64,000 bases of DNA from Haemonchus contortus (GCA_000469685.2 LS997564.1:43122240-43186239); one strand, 5' to 3'. Shown: positions 44,268 through 56,307, counted from the stretch's first letter. Made by a program: numbers and translations. The notes: generated by a model not told the origin, from the sequence alone.

Positions 44268-47094
44268 GGCGCACGGTCAAACTGCGCTAACCTGCTTCCT
44301 GCTAAACGCCCGTAGCTTGTCGAATAAGCTCGAACATTTACATGCTTTTATTCGTCAAGAAGAGCCAGACCTTCTAATCGTAACTGAGACGTGGCTTACG
44401 CCCACCATTCTTGATTCGGAAATGGTTGCTAACTTGCCTTATGTACTTTTTCGCAGTGATCGGAAAGAACGAAGGGGTGGCGGGGTATGCTGCCTAATCA
44501 GAGGCAACCTTCTCACTTCCCCTATCGAGGTGACTCGCTTAACCAAGGCCGACGTGCTCTGTTTTGAACTATTCTGCCCTCTTAACGCGTCTCGGATCCG
44601 TTTTGCAGCTGTGTATCGTCCACCGAATTCTCTGAAGAGTGAAGATGAAGAACTAGTTGGACAACTCCGTGACTTTGTCTCGTCGCAGGCCAATAACGTC
44701 ATTGTGGGAGACGTTAACCTTTCAATTGACTGGGAGCATCATCACGCACTTAATCCATCGTCAAATGCCCTTCTGGAATTCTTCCAAGAGATGGGCTTTC
44801 AGCAACATGTACATGTACCGACACATGGCAATAGCATTCTGGATTGAGTCTTGTCTACGTTTTCCAACATAAGAGAGGTTACGGTGTCAGCTCCTCTGGC
44901 GAATTCAGACCACAACGTTGTTCACTTCAAATTGTTAGAAGAGCTCGATGGTGCATGTTATCTTCCCTTCCCCGATTTTTCCTCCATTGTCTATGCTGGT
45001 TTCGATGAGTACTTCCGAAATGTTGATTGGCTCCACTTATTTGAGCATTACGTCTCTGTCGACGATGCATATGCCAGGTTCTGTAATGTTGTCTATAGAG
45101 GCTTAGCGGGCTTCGTACCAATAAAGTTCCCGAAATCTTCCATCATAAGGTAACCACTACAATTAAAAAACCTACTATTTCAGAAGGAACGCCTTTTTCA
45201 GGAATTGGATTACCCTTTGAGTTCTCCGCTTTATAAAAAGGTCTGCTCTGACGTTGACTACCATTTGAAAAAGTTTGCTGCCAGCTACGAGCGTCACCTT
45301 GGTAGAACTGCTTCGTTGCGTCGGCCGCACCTTGACCTTCGAAACAAGCTTAAACCCAAGCAATCCCTCCCTATATTAAAAGATCAGGCTGGGTCGAATC
45401 TCCATAATGACTCTGCTAAGGCTGAAGCTCTGGGTCGATATTTCGCAAGTGTCTTCTTGGATGCGAATGCTTCTGATGGTGACGTAGGAAATAGCTTGAA
45501 GTATATCTACCGTAGCCTACCCGATATATACTTTCACCCTAAAGACGTTCGTTTGGTGCTGAAAAACTTGAAGCCTTCAACTAGTGAGCCTTTCGATGGT
45601 ATACCTCAGATCGTTTTCAAAAAGTGCTGTCATCCACTATGTTATCCACTTTCCTTCTTGTTCAATACATCTTTCCTTCTAGGACAGGTCCCCTGTCTTT
45701 GGAAGAAAGCTATCATTACTGCCATTCCGAAGCACCCTGGAGCTGCTAGTGTTACTGATTTCAGACCTATCAGCCTTACGCCTACTCCTGCTAAAGTCAT
45801 GGAGAAAATTATGTTTGGAAAGTTACTAGCCTGGTTTCAGAAGTTCCACCTCGTCCCGGCTGAGCAGCACATCCGGGGCTCCTGCATGTACTAACTTGCT
45901 TGATACTCTCTATGATGTGTGCTGGGCTATAAACCGTGGAAAGTCTGTAGATATTATTCATCTCGACCTCTCCAAAGCTTTTGATGAAGGCTGTTATCCT
46001 AAGCTCATTAACAAACTGGAGCACTACGGAATTCGTGGTAAAGCCCTTGACTGGATAAGGTCGTACCTCAATGACAGGAGCATAACGGTTCGGGTTTGTA
46101 CTAAATACTCTTCTGAATTCATCTGTACCAGTGGGGTTCCTCAAGGTGGAGTACTATCACCTTTACTATTCTTGATTTACACTATCGAGTTGCCTCAAAT
46201 ACTCAAAACATGCAGCGATGTCCACGTACAAGTCTATGCTGATGATATTAAACTGTATGCTTCGTATGAGTGTTCAAATAGAGAAGCCATACAAAAGGCA
46301 CTGGAGTTGTCAGATGAGAAAATGAGAGTATGGGCATCTGACTGGGATATTCCCTTAAATCTGAGCAAATGCCTGGTGATGCATTTTGGGAACTCTGCTG
46401 GGACTGACTACATCGTAAATGGGATAAGACTCCCAACTTGTGACTCGACTGTGGACCTTGGAATCATTTTTGGTACCATTCTCAAGTTTTCTGACCAAAT
46501 TGATGAGGCTGTAAAAAAGCATTCGCCGCCATGTTCGCGATGACGAGAGACATCAGATGCTCTGACCCAACCATACTACTACGTCTTTATAAAACTTATG
46601 TCTTACTCTATCTGGAGTATTGCTCGCACGTATGGAGCCCATCTCTCAAAAAAGATATCCTCAGGATAGAACGGGTCCAGCGCGTATTCACGCGTATTCT
46701 TTGGATTAGGTCCACGCCTTGTGTTGGCCGACCCCGTTTACCCTCGTACGGCGCGCGCCTCAAACGCTTTTCCCTCAAGTCCTTGCAATACAGACGCGTG
46801 GCGGCTGATCTAGTACTCTGTTTCAGGGTACTTCGAAAAGAGGTAAAGCTGTGTGCTAGTAAGCACTGGTGCTTCAAACCCACAAGTGAAAGGTTGGATG
46901 GCTTCAATCTCCACTACGCCAACATTCATCCTAGGCAGTACTCTTTGATGTTCAACAATTTTTTCTATCGTTGTGCCAGGTGGCTTGAACTGCTTCCATC
47001 TGAGGTACATAAGGCACCCAAGAGCAGAATATTCAAAAAAAGGCTGAGCAATATCGATTTACTGCGAACATTGCATATTCCAGAGTGTATCTGA
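44268..47094 (+). pseudogene. ORF2 endonuclease-reverse transcriptase of the CR1/L2-like element
   Basis: The endonuclease runs from FLLNARSLSNKLEHL through ETWLTP, GGGVCCLIRG, AVYRPPNS and VGDVNLSIDW to NSDHNVV. The reverse transcriptase has KPSTSEPFDGIPQIVFKKC, DFRPISLTP, HLDLSKAFDEG, SGVPQGGVLSPLLF and VYADDIKLYA, all catalytic aspartates present. A C-terminal thumb and tail ends HIPECI. Defects: TGA at 44845, TAA at 45151, a shift near 45885 at the CTTNLL site and a shift near 46520 in an A-run. The frame is otherwise continuous for 940 codons. Confidence 0.88.
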
Positions 47095-47953
47095 CACCCT
47101 CTTACTGTTTTTCAGGCAATTACTGCGTTGATGTTTATCCTACAGGTTACCTGCTTTTTACTTGACGAGCATTTCCACAGTTTCACCAGCTTGATTGACT
47201 TCTTTCTCGAGATTTTCGACATCCACAACCAATTTTGAGAACTTGATGACTTTCTGTGTTCTATGTCATGCGATGCAATGCAATGCAATGCAACTCCTCT
47301 TTTCTATTTCGCAGGCAATCTACTGTAATTCCTTTTCTCCTGGCTCGAAAATCGAAAATGATTCAGACTTCGTGCTGCTTTCACTGTATATGTGAATTAT
47401 GTCATGCATGATATTTGTTCGAATGAGCATGAGCTTGCTAGTTCTACCTCCCGATATCCCTTCAGCAATTCATTTTCTTCCATTTTTTTCTGGAAGCAGG
47501 CAGGTAGCGATGCAATGAGCAGTTTCTGATTCGTCGTGCTGTCTGCTTTAGTTGTGAGTCTTAGTTGTAGGATCCTTCGGTTTGATGAACCCCCTCGTTT
47601 GAGGTCCCCCTTGGTCTCGCCCGGGGTTCCGGACTAAGTTGTCAGCATGCCTCGGTTCTTCTGTCTCTTTGCGTTCTGGATCAAGGACCAGGATCTTGCG
47701 AGGGGACCCCTCATCTGCTTGACAGGGAAAACAACCCTATCGACCTCACAATGTAATGCGCTAGCTCCTCGTTTTACTGACATCTCGACATGCTAACCTA
47801 TCTGCTTTTCTCAATGATGTCTCAATCTGATTCCTTTATCTTGTTTTTGTTGTTATTCACTTCCATTTTTCTTTGTTTACAGGCCAAATGAGACCATTGT
47901 TTCCAAATTCTTCTTTTTGTGTTCTTGATGGGCACACCCTTGAGGTGTACTTG
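47095..47953 (+). other. 3' untranslated region of the CR1/L2-like element
   Basis: Pyrimidine-rich sequence with ATGCAATGCAATGCAATGCA near 47273 and no long frame, leading into the tail. The region just before the tail (CACCCTTGAGGTGTACTTG) is where the element's own reverse transcriptase would start copying. Confidence 0.6.
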
Positions 47954-47955
47954 AA

Positions 47956-48010
<55 letters not shown>

Positions 48011-48013
48011 ATG
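47954..48013. repeat. AAAT tail of the CR1/L2-like element
   Basis: About 60 bases of (AAAT)n, ending ATGATATTTAATT. Clean repetition fits recent target-primed insertion. Confidence 0.9.
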
Positions 48014-48181
48014 ATATTTAATTAAAAAATCATAACTTGATCGTAAACAGAGTAAATTGCTACCATGAGCGCATGGTAATGGTAATGGTAGTAGTGATCT
48101 ACAATGTGCCATACTATAACCACGGGGTTTGTTAAGGCTTGTTTTCAAAGAAATAAACAAACACATATGCTTAGTAAACCG

Positions 48182-48754
48182 TTAAAGGCACAGTTCACGA
48201 TGATTAGAGGGGCATGAAAGCCGCGCTTATCCGCCCCTTGACCGATGTCACATCAGGCGAGTTTCGAGACGATACAGTTTGCAACTATTTGTTCTAGGAC
48301 CCACACACAATCAGCTGATCACCGAGTGACGAGGCCATGTTTTTCTCCCGTTCTTTTTTCCTCTGTTATTCTTCTTGCTGCCGCGATCCCTTATTTAACT
48401 TCCTACTCCTAGAGGCTGGAAAAGGTGAGCTACTTTTGCTGTTGCCAGGGTTTTTTCGTTTACTCATGCTTATAAAAGGATGAATTTCCGCTTGCCGTAG
48501 TCAGCTATTCACTCCAGGAGGACCCATACGCACGTAATGATTCACATTGTATAGCTCGTCCAAACGCCCCACTCTTCTTCATTCTTCTGGTCTCATTCTC
48601 GTCCAGCCCCCTTTTTAAAGGTTTTTTGAAGCCTTTTTCACTTTGCAAACCGATTCACGCAGTTTCCTCACCTTCATCGCGCTATTTTCCATCTTATCTT
48701 CCATTTTTCATCATAATCTGGATTACCCAAAATTATCGTGAACTGTGCCTTTAA
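48182..48754. mobile_element. MITE-like repeat of the TTRAAGGCAC family, best copy
   Basis: TTAAAGGCACAGTTCACGAT and ATCGTGAACTGTGCCTTTAA are perfect 20-base inverted ends. Interior blocks match the 22.0 kb copy in the same order. It has no coding capacity. Confidence 0.85.
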
Positions 48755-48805
48755 GATCATTGCTCGCTTCTCAGTGAGGGAAGTGACTGTCTGCAGATTG
48801 AGATC

Positions 48806-50014
48806 TTAAAGGCAAGTTTACGATAGAAGTGGTTTCTCAGACTTTCCCTCAGGATTACCTAGCGGTCCCCCAGGGTAACAGAAATGACGCTGTCGAGCCC
48901 AAAAACTCAAGAGCTAGGGCACAGTAGGAGCTCCATTACCGGATCGGAACGGGGTCCCTATTATGGACGCCACTTCGACCCTTACCCTTTGATATCCCTT
49001 TACTCTATTGCCATCATAAACCCACTGATAACCATGTAGACTATTCACCATCACTTGACCTTTGATAAACCAATTGTTTGTCACCCCGTATCGGCTGGGT
49101 ATAAATACCCGTTGCACCGTCGATACGAGGAATTTTTGTGCTTTACAATGAATTTGCACATAGCCACTGTGAACAAGCCATCATACACATCATCCGAAAA
49201 AAGGCTTAAGGCCAGTGAGCCATTGCTGAGAAACCGTGTTCCCAAACGGGGACACTTATTCTGTTATTCTTTTTGCTGCTGCTATTCTAGTTTTCTACGG
49301 CAGCGCTCTTTTGAATCGGTGACACGGATAGAGATGGAAGAGTAGCCGAGCTCATAATGGTGCTTCGGAACGTTTCATAGCTTTTTTTATGTCATAACTG
49401 TGTATTTTTTGACCAATTTCAGGAAGGGGAGGGGCTCCGGGGTGAGTGAGCCAATTGGACGTTCAATTTTAATATCATATCAGCTTTTTGCACGAGAGAA
49501 CCATCTCACCCACTCCGGAGTCCTTCCGCTTCTTCGCTTGTTTATGTTAAATGAAAACAATATTCTTTTAGATAAAAAGCATGTCTATAATCAAGAAAAG
49601 TTGGCTACCCCTCCTTCTCCGCGCTCTAGCCGTCAGTGATTTACGAAGGCGCTGCCTCCCTTTCTTCCCCCCCCCCCCTTTCCCTCGCAACGACATTTTC
49701 ACCTTGTTAACCTATGCTTATGAGCGAATGGCTTTTGAAGATTACATACATATGCTTGTTGTAATCAGCTACTCGCACCAAAACCTACACGTACGAAATG
49801 ACACACTGTGTCACTCGTTCAAACGCCCCTTCGACTTCATCTTTCTGGATTTATTCTCGTCCATGCCCTTTCTCCTTCTTTACCTACTTTTTTGAGGCCT
49901 TTCATCACTTCAGAAACGCGTGCTTTATCTGCCTGCCTCGCACTATTCTTTACCTTCTATTCATTTTTTGTCACAATCTGGATAACATAAAATTGTCGTG
50001 ATCTGTGCCTTGAA
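48806..50014. mobile_element. MITE-like repeat with an internal insertion
   Basis: The ends are TTAAAGGCAAGTTTACGAT and TCGTGATCTGTGCCTTGAA. At 1209 bases it is about twice the usual length. The centre (49.34-49.65 kb) carries the unit shared with 30.36-30.55 kb, which probably inserted into it. Confidence 0.65.
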
Positions 50015-50034
50015 GGAGAAATGATTAAATTTTT

Positions 50035-50240
50035 TGGCAACTTACATTTAGAATCGTAGTGCCGTATTGAAGTCGCACGTGGCCCCTACAACAACTTGTG
50101 GTGGCTAGCACCATGCGTGTATCATTGTGCGCCCAGTACAAAACTTCCGTCCACAGTTTTACAGAACATAGGAACAAACGAAGTTTAACGTGCATCTTCA
50201 GCAGCACTTGACCTTGATCGATCCTCGTTCGAAGATGCTC
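50035..50240 (-). repeat. SINE 3' body, copy 4 (truncated head)
   Basis: On the minus strand GGACGGAAGTTTTGTACTGG, then CACCACAAGTTGTTGTAGGG and CGGCACTACGATTCTAAATG. The last two match the 3' body of the SINEs at 0.9, 24.3 and 36.5 kb. The first resembles the tRNA-like palindrome arms. Confidence 0.5.
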
Positions 50241-50492
50241 CACGCATTCTGCTACTGGTTAGGATACCAGTGGTTCTTGGACGTTTATTTGGCTATTATT
50301 TGCATTCATTCAGATGGTGAAAAATCAGAGTTTACCTATTTTTGTCATATAATCCCATGGAATTTCATTCATTTCATTCATTTTTCCAAGAATGGTCCAG
50401 ATTTTGTGAACCTCGCCCAAATGTGAAAATCCCGACCGTACATCGACAGTCGCCTCTTCATTTTTACCTCTCCCCATGCTTTCTTTCTACTC

Positions 50493-50855
50493 CTACAAAT
50501 TATAAGTGCTTGGCAGGAAAATCGACTGCATCTCCTTACTCAGCATGCAGACAATTTCCTCGACGCTAAAAGAACGAGCTCCCAATCTAACGGACCAAAA
50601 GCAACATACAGCAATGTAGACCATCTGAGTCCACCATTATTGCATAAGTCGTCGTAATGCAAGTAGTATAATAGACTAACGCGTAAAACTCAGAAAAACC
50701 TAAGTCTTACAAAAACCGCCGACTAAGACTCCAGCTGACTTCTGCTCTTTTGAAAGATGAGCAAGAAATAATTCCGTAAATGGATTCTAAAATCGCGAGG
50801 TAGAATAAATTTTCGAGGGTGAAGCACTTGTACTCTTCTGGACGGCAAACCAAAG
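50493..50855 (-). CDS. Two splice-compatible host exons, unidentified
   Basis: Exon 1 (50855-50711) follows TCCTCCTGACGAAAG and encodes LVCRPEEYKCFTLENLFYLA, ILESIYGIISCSSFKRAEVS and WSLSRRF. It ends two bases into a codon at GTAAGAC. Exon 2 (from 50565) follows GTTCTTTTAG; its first base completes that codon as Phe and the frame continues VEEIVCMLSKEMQSIFLPST to a TAG. Donor, acceptor and phase agree over a 145-base intron. The product looks helical and soluble, but I recognise no family. Upstream the frame is open further, so exon 1 may be longer. Confidence 0.5.
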
Positions 50856-51089
50856 CTTTCGTCAGGAGGAAGAAGAAGGAAACGGTTAACGTGGTTCTCA
50901 AAATTCCGCTGGTCAAATTTATGGGCAAGGAGAAGGTAGAGCCTATCGAATAATGAAGCCATACGACAAAACTGCAACTGAATACCAGATAAACCAGGAA
51001 TCGACGAAAACTCCATGTTTGATCGGCACCAATGAGGAACGGGTGAATCTCAAGGTTGTCAATCGGAAAATTGAAAATACCCGCCCTAT

Positions 51090-51812
51090 TTGAAGGCGGA
51101 GTTCACGATGAACATAGTTTCTTAGTCTTCTCCCCTTCCCCCCTACTAGGAATAGCCTGTGGGTCTTCTCCCCTTCCCCCTACTAGGAATAGCCTATGGC
51201 TCAAGGGTAACAGGGAGAACGCTGTCGGGTCCAAAACCCAACAACTATGGCATAGTGCTAGCCCATTACTGGACCGCCCGCATGCCAATCTCGTCGATTG
51301 GTGCTGTGTCAGACGAGTGTCAAGGCGATACAAATTGCAATATTCGCGCCAGTACCCACACGTTCAGCACGCAATCAGCTGATGATGCGATGTTTTTCTC
51401 CTATTCTATAATTTCCAGTCATTCTTTTTGCTGCTAAGGTCGTTTATCAAATTTTCTACCTTAACAGGCTGAAAAAGGTGAAATATTTTTGCTGTTGCTG
51501 GTGGTTTTTAAACTTATGCTTGCGAGTGAATGAAATTTGAAGGGCATTTTTGTTCGCTGTAGTCAGCTACTGCCATCAGGCCCCACATGTACGCATTGTC
51601 TCACGTTGTATTGCTCGTCGAAGCACCGTTCTTCATTTTTCCAGTCTCACTCTCGTCCACTCCAGTTTTAAACGGCTATTTCGAAGCATTTCATCACATT
51701 GGAAACACCGATTTCCGCAATTTTTTCGCCTTTATCGAACTACTTTCCACCTTACCTTCCATCTTTCGTCATAATCTGGATCACCCAAAATTATTGTGAA
51801 CTGTGCCTTCAA
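51090..51812. mobile_element. MITE-like repeat of the TTRAAGGCAC family
   Basis: TTGAAGGCGGAGTTCACGAT and ATTGTGAACTGTGCCTTCAA are the ends. Here TTGA pairs with TCAA, so those bases belong to the inverted repeat, not the target duplication. A CTTCTCCCCTTCCCCCTACT stretch near 51130 is tandemly duplicated. Confidence 0.75.
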
Positions 51813-51819
51813 CAGGCTC

Positions 51820-52390
51820 CACCCGCTTAGGAGGTCAAGCCACGCCCATCAGCTCTGCTAAAATGAAAACAGAGGTTTCCAGAGCAGTAGCTCAAAGACA
51901 TCCATCAGCTCAACTTCCGTTATATATACTTTTTCAATGCCTAGATAGTAGGATGGAATATCCAGAGACACTGTTCGTTGAAATTAAACTCCTGCATTGA
52001 ACTACAATTTCTTCGAATTTTAAAAAAGAAGTATCGGAGATCGGAACTCAGTCCACTCAACAAACATTACCGGAAAATCAATTTCCGAGGCAACCTGCTT
52101 GAATAATTTAAGCTCCACATCATCAACTCGTCACTAAAGAACTCAGGCTGGTATCGCTGACCACTGAACCTCTTTAGCGGAAGGTGGTAGTGTCTGCAGT
52201 CTTTTTTTTCTTTAACCACTGTCGTGCGGGAGGCCCTCCTCCCATGAAGGACCTTCAACTTTTTCGTGTTGAATTTACCAACTGCTACTTCTTGGTATCG
52301 ATTGACATCCGAAAAAGCAGTCAGTCGTTCCACTTGTCTATCTGTAATCACAAAACTGCAAGGGTTGTCAGGCTCACTTAATCTTCGATT
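51820..52390. other. No gene recognised
   Basis: A minus-strand frame of 94 codons (52351-52067) lacks a recognisable domain. It lies just downstream of the RTE 3' end and may be older repeat sequence. Confidence 0.3.
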
Positions 52391-53171
52391 ACTTACTAGT
52401 ACTTATACAACACGCCTTCATTCATGTGCAACCCCCAGCAACAAGCCATTCGCTTCTGTGTTTCGCGACGCCATCCACTGTAGACTCGAAATTCACGAAG
52501 ACGGCGAAGTGGAAGTCGTTTGACTGCTTTCGCAGCCGTTTTACGTGATCGACGAGCATATCCCCCTTCTCGCAGCAGGCCTACCCTTAGCATGAGGGGA
52601 TAATACAATAGAAGTTCTTCTTGCCCATCTATCGTCATCTCTTCTCATTTCTCATGAGCGGCCCACAGAAATTCTGTTTTCCATGTATTCCACCGCACCG
52701 CGGAGTCGAGACATTCCGCGCATGTTAGAGCCGCGAATTCCACTTGATCTTGAGTGAGCTGTCAAACCTCAAAAGATATCGCTTGAACGCTCTGTGATGT
52801 GCTCAAAGACCTTGACGTGGGTGCACTGGTCACCCTAGTCTCCGACCCGTAACAGAGCGCAGAAAAAGCTGTGGAATCGAACAGATTAGCGCAAAGTTCC
52901 GTGTCAACCAGACTGTTTGTGACTTTTGCCACAGGCCAAAAAGCTCCCACGCTGCTTCCTGCCGTTTCATCAGTTCTTCCCTCATGTCAATGTCCATATT
53001 CATGGAACGCCCAGGTAAACGTAAGACAAGGTTTCCTTGATGGGAGCACGATCGACCTGATTCGACCTTCGTCAACCCAAGCATTCTTCATGAACTGTGT
53101 TTTTGATTGGTTGAGCCCTTACGCAGCCCTACCTTTTTTCTGCTTTGTTGAGCTCAGTAATCATAGTCTCA
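52390..53171 (-). pseudogene. RTE element 1, C-terminal part and 3' end
   Basis: The minus strand resumes with TMITELNKAEKR, then a shifted MNMDIDMREELMKRQEAAWE and CSIPQLF (normally STVLPALCY). It ends in a C-terminal RSEWLVAGGCT-like stretch and an AAGTACTAGTAAGTAATC tail. It continues a frame interrupted at the transposon insertion. Frameshifts are frequent. Confidence 0.75.
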
Positions 53172-55090
53172 CAAGGAAGGTCTTTCAGGGCGTGAGACGG
53201 TTTTTGAAAATGGTTTTTTGCATGGTATAGGGGCATGAGCACGGAGTATAAACTATGGTTCATTTCCGCTAAATGGCCTTCTGAATGCCAAAAAAGGAGT
53301 GAAAATGATTTTACCAGAAATTGCCGTTTTAACCCACTAAGCGTCATTCGTTTCATTCATGGCGTCGGCTATCCGCACTATAGAAGGGGCCAGTGGAGGC
53401 GACATTGAAAATAACATGAGCGGTGGTCAATAAAGGGACCCACATGTTGAAAAGTGCGGAGAAGTTTCATATGGGCTCTCCACGGTTAAGCTGACAGCAG
53501 CGACGGATGGTGTGGTGGATAGCGATGTGGTCTTCGAGGAAGGACGACTAGGATGGGTTGATGGTTCGGATTCCTGAGGCTTTGCCATCTTTGCACTTTA
53601 TGCTGCCACCTCCAGATTGGCTCCTTATTGCACCAGGGCTAAAGCAAGTGCCTGACTGGACATGGTCGTGACCAGGACCAGCAAGGCACACCTCTACAAG
53701 TCCTTAGAATTTGTTGTGTGGAGCGCTATCAGTTGAGGAGCTTCCAGGCTACACACTCCCAGCAGTATAAAGGTGCCCCTTAAATTTACACTAAATAAGT
53801 GTTGTAGTGGGGGGTCCGAACCCTATTAAATGGGCCTATTCGATGGAAACTGTCCTCGACCTCGTTCATCAATACGAAGACAACAGAATTCCCGATTCCG
53901 AGCTTCCTCTGCGCGTCCACCGCGGACTCTTGTGGGAGAACCAATCAGACTCTCTTTCAATTCATCTTCTTGCTGAAGCATCCATGAGCATTAGGCTTGA
54001 TATGAAAAGCTGTCACCCCTGAAGGAAATCATTCTAGCGCCGGATTACTAGGTTAATGACTAGATGTAGGGTTTGGACGATACCCGTTTCCAACCTACGT
54101 CCCCTAACTCCGCGTCCGTATGAAGGGCTGGCAGGACACGAACAAGAAAGACATTGCTGAAGTCGAGGTGACTGCAGAAGATGAGTGACTGACCGTGAGG
54201 AGAGAAGGCAATGGAGATGACCAACCAGAATGGTGGACAAAAACCCTTCAACGGCGCGAGATCAACGCTAGGATAGAAAACGGTGAAATCATCGGAATTA
54301 GATAGCCTTTCATCAGTTTTGAAGGAATTCGGTCGCAATAAAACAACAATCAAACCATTACTGTCGATACCATTCGAAGAATTGTATGGACTGCGCAATG
54401 TCCATACAAAGTCCGAAGACCAGATGATATGATATCGAGTTTTTTGACTACAAACTACGTGAGGAAGTTGGGGGAGGGGGTAGGAAGGGAGGGCTGGAGG
54501 AGTAGGAGTGTTGAGCCTGGGGAAGCTCCTTCACTGATAGTGCGCCACACAACAAGTTCTAACGGCTTGTAGAGCCTATGTGCCTGGCTGGTCTTGGTCA
54601 CAACCATGACCAGTCAGGCACTTGCTTTGGCCCTGGTGCGATATGGAGCCAATCTGGAGGTGGCAGCATAAAATGCAAAAACGGCAAAGCAGAGAATTCC
54701 GAACCCATCCTAGTCGTCCTTCCTCGAAGTCCACATCGCTAGCCTCCACACCATCCGTCGCCTCTGGCAGCTCAACCGTGGAGAGCCTATATGAAACTTC
54801 CCCGCACTTTTCAACATGTGGGTCCCTTTTTTGACTACCGCTCACGTTATTTTCAATGTCGCCTCCACTGGCCCCTTCTATAGTGCGGATAGCCGACGCC
54901 ATGAATAAAACGAATGACCCTTAACGGGTTAAAACGGCAATTTCTGGCAAAATCATTTTCACTCCTTTTTTGGCATTCAGGAGGCCATTTAGCGGAAATG
55001 GACCATAGTTTTATACTCAGTGCTCATGCCCCTATACCATGCAAAAAACCATTTTCAAAAAGCGTCCCACGCCCTGAAAAACCTTCCTTG
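53172..55090. mobile_element. Long-terminal-inverted-repeat transposon, copy B
   Basis: Copy A in inverted orientation, 1919 against 1918 bases, differing at only a few percent of positions by eye. It is flanked by TCA on both sides and has CAAGGAAGGT ends. It interrupts the reverse transcriptase of RTE element 1 exactly between codons for A and E; the flanking frame reads SSVAG-AETM once the element and one TCA are removed. It therefore arrived after the RTE. The MASAIRTIEGASGGDIENN frame in its right arm is unbroken for 108 codons in both copies. Confidence 0.9.
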
Positions 55091-56307
55091 TCAGCTCCCG
55101 CAACGCTGCTCGAAAGAGAAAGTTGTTGTTCGCAGGAGATTTGGGTGGAATCGTCCATCCGTACAAATGCCCTGTTCGTCCGAGTTTAGCGTCTTCTCAA
55201 CCCGCTGCAGCGCAGCTCTGAATAGTTTCGCTGAAAAAGTTCTCCCTTATTCCACATACTTTTCTATGGGAATGGCGAGAGGACGTCGGAACAGCTTCGC
55301 CGTCGCGTTGCCGCGACTACTCTAGTCAGCCAGTGTTCTTATGTAGGGAGGTCCACTCCTTTACCGACTAGTGCTGAAAGGACCGCATTCGTTTCGATGC
55401 TGTCAAATGTTTTTTCATAGTCAACAAATGCAAGGGCAAGAGGCATTTGGAAATCTCGGCACACTCCGACGACCATTGCGACAGCTTGGATATGGTCTAG
55501 GCAACTGAATCCGGCGGTAGTTGTGAAGATCATCCTTGTCCCCGTTCTTGTGAAGATAACCATCCACGAGTTCCTCCACTGGTTTGGATTTTTCCCGCTT
55601 GAGGTGGGATGTCATAAGTGTTCCGAAAAGCAGAAGTTCGGAGCCCCTGACGTAGTAGGTCAGCTAGGATCCAGCCGGGGCCTGGGCAGTGCCCCTTTTC
55701 ATGCTCGTAATCGCAACTTTCACCTTCGGAGGACGATTACAAGGTGCTGTTGCGCTTGTAGGCATTTTTGATTTCGCACGTGTGTCGTGGATCGGCACCA
55801 GATTGGTGTAGAACCTCTGTGTAACTTCCTCTATCACAAATCTCGATGTTGTGAGTGTTTCGTCCTCGTTTTTCGAACACGAAAGCGGGATACTGTAGTC
55901 CTGAAGATCCCGATGGCGTTTTTCGGACTACTCCTGGTCGAAGCCGCCTCCATTAGTCTCCCCTCCCTGTACACCTTATAATCTCGCCGCATTGCTAGTG
56001 GCAGCTGATAGTTGCTTGCAGCCTTTGAAGAAGTGTGACATTCTGGTCACGTTCGAGTTTCTTCTCGTGTTGAGAAAATCCTTCGTCGCATCTAAAATGC
56101 GAGCAAAGTATCCGTTCGAGGAAGGCCTGTTCAGCACAAGTTAAGACCCCGAATAATGCATCGTAATCTTCGGTCGGGTCGCCCACGACTCGTCGGTCAT
56201 AGAGGAACAAAGCGTTATTTAGAACGTCTCCGTCGTTTACAACATGCTTTGAGCCCTTCGCGCAATGTTGAGAGATCATTTCCAGCTTGTGACTAAATCT
56301 GATCTTA
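55091..56307 (-). pseudogene. RTE element 1, linker and reverse transcriptase N-terminal part
   Basis: On the minus strand KIRFSHKLEM, ASKHV-like CAKGSKHVVNDGDVLNNALF and VVGDPTEDYDALFGVLTCAE form the RTE linker. Then come degraded RT motifs, including CLDHIQAV and FVDYEKTFDSIETNAVLSAL (normally YEKAFDSVE). Several frames are used. The segment ends at the copy B insertion within the FADD region. Confidence 0.78.

Larger units (their letters stand above)
43450..48013 (+). mobile_element. CR1/L2-like non-LTR retrotransposon, nearly full length
   Basis: ORF1 remnants, an endonuclease-reverse transcriptase ORF2, a 0.86-kb 3' region and a tail of about 14 AAAT units lie in order on one strand. 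The 5' boundary is approximate. Stops and frameshifts are few (about seven in 3.5 kb of coding sequence), so this is the youngest-looking retrotransposon in the window. Confidence 0.85.

Noticed and set aside
47954..48013. Independent microsatellite
   Set aside because: Position directly after the CR1-like 3' region makes it the element's tail.
48182..48754. Assignment of the MITE family to piggyBac from TTAA at both ends
   Set aside because: In the 51090 copy the outer bases are TTGA and TCAA, which pair as inverted repeat; TTAA may simply be part of the terminus.
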